A stretch of 64,000 nucleotides of DNA from Aquilaria yunnanensis (Eukaryota > Streptophyta > Magnoliopsida > Malvales > Thymelaeaceae). Below are positions 60,716 to 64,000 of this stretch, in pieces. The notes under the pieces were generated by a model that was not told the DNA's origin, did not search any database, and saw only the letters and a program-made list of their open reading frames with translations. The stretch covers positions 69,317,751-69,381,750 of the forward strand of contig CM077596.1 of the NCBI GenBank assembly GCA_039654915.1, written 5' to 3'. Position numbers and translations under genes: made by a program. How positions within the stretch are numbered: position 1 is the first letter of the stretch; every line of letters begins with the position of its first letter.

Positions 60716-63400
60716 AACTTTTCTTAGGCATTTCACATTTTTTCAATACTCAACAAGCTTTACAAACTATCCTACAACCTACCTTATCCAAGCTAAACCC
60801 ACCTACCGAAGAATACCTACACGATTTAATATTTAAGCACTATCTAGCCATGCAAGACAGTGGTATTTATGCCCATTATGTTAAAACTTAATCGACAACC
60901 TCTCAATTTTTTAAAACATAGAATATTGATAAGAGTTCCACAAGTCATGATCTAATTCACTCTTTGATAGTATGTTCAAATAAATAATCTAAAAGTGAAA
61001 ATTCATGATATTATCCTAAGATCCTAGGCTCAATCCTATTTCAACTATAGAAGAACCTCATATCAGCAAAGAAACACCATCTAGGCATTTCCAATCATGA
61101 CAACTCAAAGGTATATGATAATGGAGCTTTTAGTGAATGAAGCAAGATAATTGTTCGGTTCTTCTAATTCCCCTGTTGCACTATATTTTTCTTTTTCTTT
61201 TTAAAAGTACTTAGGCTTTAAATCCTTTACTCATTATTTGTTTGAATCCTTGTTCACATCATCCCATGCTTTTAAACATGTAGGATGCATCTCCCCCTTG
61301 AATGACAACCATAACAATTTCATAATTTCACATATCATCAATGCAAGATTTAGTGATTTTTTAAAAAACTTAATGGATCAAAAAGAAAAAAAGGTTCAAT
61401 GACCTGTGTTAGTCAATGACCCAATTAGGGAGATAAGCTCAAGTAATGATGGCATATGGGCTAAATCGACCCATCCTGGCCTAGAGGGAGGCCTAATTGC
61501 CCACTAATCATGAGCCAAGTATTGGCCAAGATGTTGGGTTGGACTAGGCCACTTTTTTTTTTTTTTTTTTAAATAAGCAAGCTGCTCAACTTGCTAGAGT
61601 AAACCTAGTTATGTGCCTTTCTGAGCCAAGCTATACTTATTAACATGTTGAACAACCTCTCTAAGCTCAAGTACAGTTAGGGTAAAAAAGGCTTCTGATT
61701 GTTAAAGAAATTACAACCTTATTGCCTTTTACTTGAATGCAGAAGATTATATCCTGTTAAAGAAATTACTACTTCTAATTGACTCACTCTTTAAAGGCTG
61801 ATCATATAGCGCCAAGTTGGTTTAGTGTCATCAATGAATAAGGGGTTATGGTGTGAGGACTTTTAGGGCTACTGACAACAAAGTAAAGGTGGAAAAGGAT
61901 AAGCTGGTGGGGATCAGGATTGGCTATTGGCCATTTTTTATGTAGAGTAAGGCGAATAGGTTTGCCTACTGGAATGAAATGTTGGCAAGGTCAACTTGGG
62001 CCTTGGTCAGCTATGCCTAGAGCTTGCTCACTTGCTAGCTTTTGTAGTTGGCAATGGCGCCAACTTACCTAGTTGTCGAAGGTCATTAGGTGTAGTTTTT
62101 TTTATTATTGGGGGCCTTTTGGTTTTGATCAGAAATGGGTCACTTGCTCATAGTTAGGGATTTGCAGGTTGGTGGACAAAATCCGTTAAATTGGATATCT
62201 ATCTATGATGGACAGATAAACGAGTAAAAATACTTGTGACAGAGGATATGGGTAACAAAGTATACTGCCTAATTGGTACAGGCAGGTGATGGATTTAAGG
62301 TATCCGTGATGGATAAATCTGTCCCGTCTACCCGTCATACCCGCAGAGTACGTAATTTAAATATTTTTCATACATGTCCCATTAAATGTTCCTCCGATGA
62401 GCTTGTACTTACTGAAGTTACCTCTTTGATCGCATAATAATAGTAAGATTTACATCTCATATCTCTCATAGTAATGTCGTTTGCAAAGTGATAAACCCTG
62501 AACCCATGAAGTATATAATTTTGATGAATGAAGTAGGTTAGAATGGATTACTCATGGGTAAGAAAATTTATCCATTGACGATTATCCACTAATTTTTGGG
62601 TGAGGAAAAAGGACAGATACAAATGACAAATAAAAAATATTTGTACCAAATCCATTCAATTGTCATTCCTGTGAGTGGCTTATGTAGCTTAATCCCCAGC
62701 CCTTAGTCTCCCTTAAGCGAAATTGAACTGGCCCTTAAAAAACTAAAGCTCGTGGCTGTAATCTTAGGATTAAAGGGCTAAGAGTCGTAAATTTGCACCA
62801 AAGGGCTATTTTGAGCATTTTTCATCACCATCTAGCGACAAAAAAGTGGTTACGAATTGGAGCATCATTTTGAACTTGCACCAGATTTAAAACGTTGTGG
62901 ATAAGGAGCGAGAGAGACAGAGAGAATGTGATAAAATTTTATCTGTGGTTCCCCAGTCTTTATTTATCACTTTGGCTTTGGTTTCTGATCTCAAAAGTTA
63001 GCCAATTTTATCCCAATTTTTTTGAGAATGCATCAAAACTGGTTCTTTGTCTGAACCTCAACACCTCATTGTAGTTGACAGAAAATGCAATGTCAGGTAA
63101 GCAATTTAGGAGTCACATAAATTAAGAAAAACAAGTTAAAGTAAAGAAGATTAAAAATGAATTTCATCCGTAACAAACAACTACCAGAAGTTGTAGCCAT
63201 CAACTTCTATGTTGTTAAGAGTGAAAACCCCCATAATTTCGTTTGATGATATATAGTCACACATGCCAACGGAGCTCATTTTTTTTTTTCTCTTACTTTT
63301 GAATATTTTATACAAAATATATGACCAAGCACCAAACTAGTACTAACATAACAACTTTCATCAGACCTTTTTCCAAAGTTTGACCATCTAACGGGATCTA
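60716..63400. other. Intergenic, repeat-like, no gene
   Basis: No supported ORF. A T-run lies at about 61553-61570. The stretch 62150-62650 contains repeated 'gatggat' and 'acccg' words, as in some decayed retroelements, but I cannot classify it. Confidence 0.45.
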
Positions 63401-63769
63401 AAAAGATCCGACGGGAAAAGCCAAACGAACCGTTGTTAAAAGATTTGAAAACTAAATTGATAAACTTTGGAGATTGTGACTAGAATAGTGCCATAGTTAA
63501 AAAGTTGGGGACCATTGGTGCAACTCACGCGTGAGAGGGGGTGAAGAAAAGTCAAACAAGAAGGTGGAGACAGAGAGCCGTTAGACACGTGACGTTGGGT
63601 AAGTAAAGAGTGGAAAGAAATTAGGCGGAAGTGAGAGACAAATTCCAACCCCGAAATTTCGCACTTCATTTCAATTTCATTTGCCCATTTTTCGCTTTTC
63701 TTTTGTCCCTTTGTGAGTCTTGAACCAATCTTTGGGCGTCAACTCCCACCCTCAACTATCTTTTCCCAC

Positions 63770-64000
63770 TTGATCAGTTGATCCACTCTCTCTCTCTCTC
63801 TCTCTGTCTCTTCCGTTAAATACCCTCCTCCCAGATCTCGTGTTGTCCCCTGGAATACGTTTCTTCTTTTCTGCTTTTTCTAGCCGCCGCGGCCGTTGCC
63901 CCCGTCGTCTGATCTCCGCCATTCAGGGAGCCGTCCTCTCTTCTTCCTTACTCTCTTTTCCTTCTCAGGTCAGTTCGTTTTCTCGGCTCTTTTCACGTGG
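63770..64000 (+). promoter_or_regulatory. Probable promoter and 5' leader of a gene beyond the window
   Basis: The last 230 bases switch from AT-rich to pyrimidine-rich and GC-rich sequence with a (TC)n tract (63786-63805), a TTAAATA element (63816-63822) and a leader-like CT-rich stretch. TTCTCAG followed by GTCAGT at 63964-63974 is a good splice donor, as in genes with a 5' leader intron. Orientation and existence of the gene are inferred. Confidence 0.4.

Noticed and set aside
1..64000. Naming the species
   Set aside because: Gene families and elements indicate a eudicot-type plant, but no sequence here is diagnostic without a database search.

Overview
The window is nuclear DNA from a flowering plant, most likely a eudicot. 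Genes have many short exons with GT-AG introns in AT-rich DNA. There is an intron-containing elongator tRNA-Met, WAT1-type and ILR1-type families, and plant mobile elements (Copia, Ty3/Gypsy Tat-like, TRIM, Mutator-like, hAT-like and Stowaway elements). No bacterial, phage or organellar block is visible. The species cannot be named from the sequence alone.

The left 31 kb (1-30,000) is gene-bearing. On the minus strand lie an IAA-amino-acid hydrolase of the ILR1 family (2211-5274), a calcium-binding-type endonuclease/exonuclease/phosphatase protein like Arabidopsis At1g02270 (6136-9459) and a WAT1/MtN21 transporter (13316-15142). On the plus strand lie a tRNA-Met gene (5371-5456), a direct pair of mitochondrial stomatin-like (SPFH/band 7) genes (17905-20644 and 24387-27166) and a small single-exon gene with an N-myristoylation signal (28294-28611). 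I rebuilt exon coordinates for each by splice-site and reading-frame continuity. The five multi-exon models here sum to whole codons: 428, 443, 388, 379 and 387 residues.

A MutS2-type ATPase gene (30118-40179, 19 exons, 828 residues) spans the middle. Its introns hold a complete 312-bp TRIM, a relic of a related TRIM, and a 1.3-kb Copia relic that keeps one LTR, the primer site and gag but has lost pol and most of the other LTR.

The right part (40,200-64,000) is mostly AT-rich repeat DNA: Stowaway and foldback MITEs, a decayed Gypsy polyprotein (about 48,960-50,400), and two 1.0-1.1 kb Mutator-like elements with GC-rich cores (51140-52270 and 53174-54219). A third such element lies at 11183-12288. 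The only clear gene here is a DUF599 membrane protein (54591-55408, minus). The last 250 bases look like the promoter and leader of a gene beyond the window.

The genes do not form one pathway. The stomatin pair is a local duplication whose copies have diverged in the coiled-coil exons. The most unusual non-genic structure is a 212-bp element (17174-17385) with near-perfect 55-bp inverted arms around a tRNA-like core, next to a second copy of that core.
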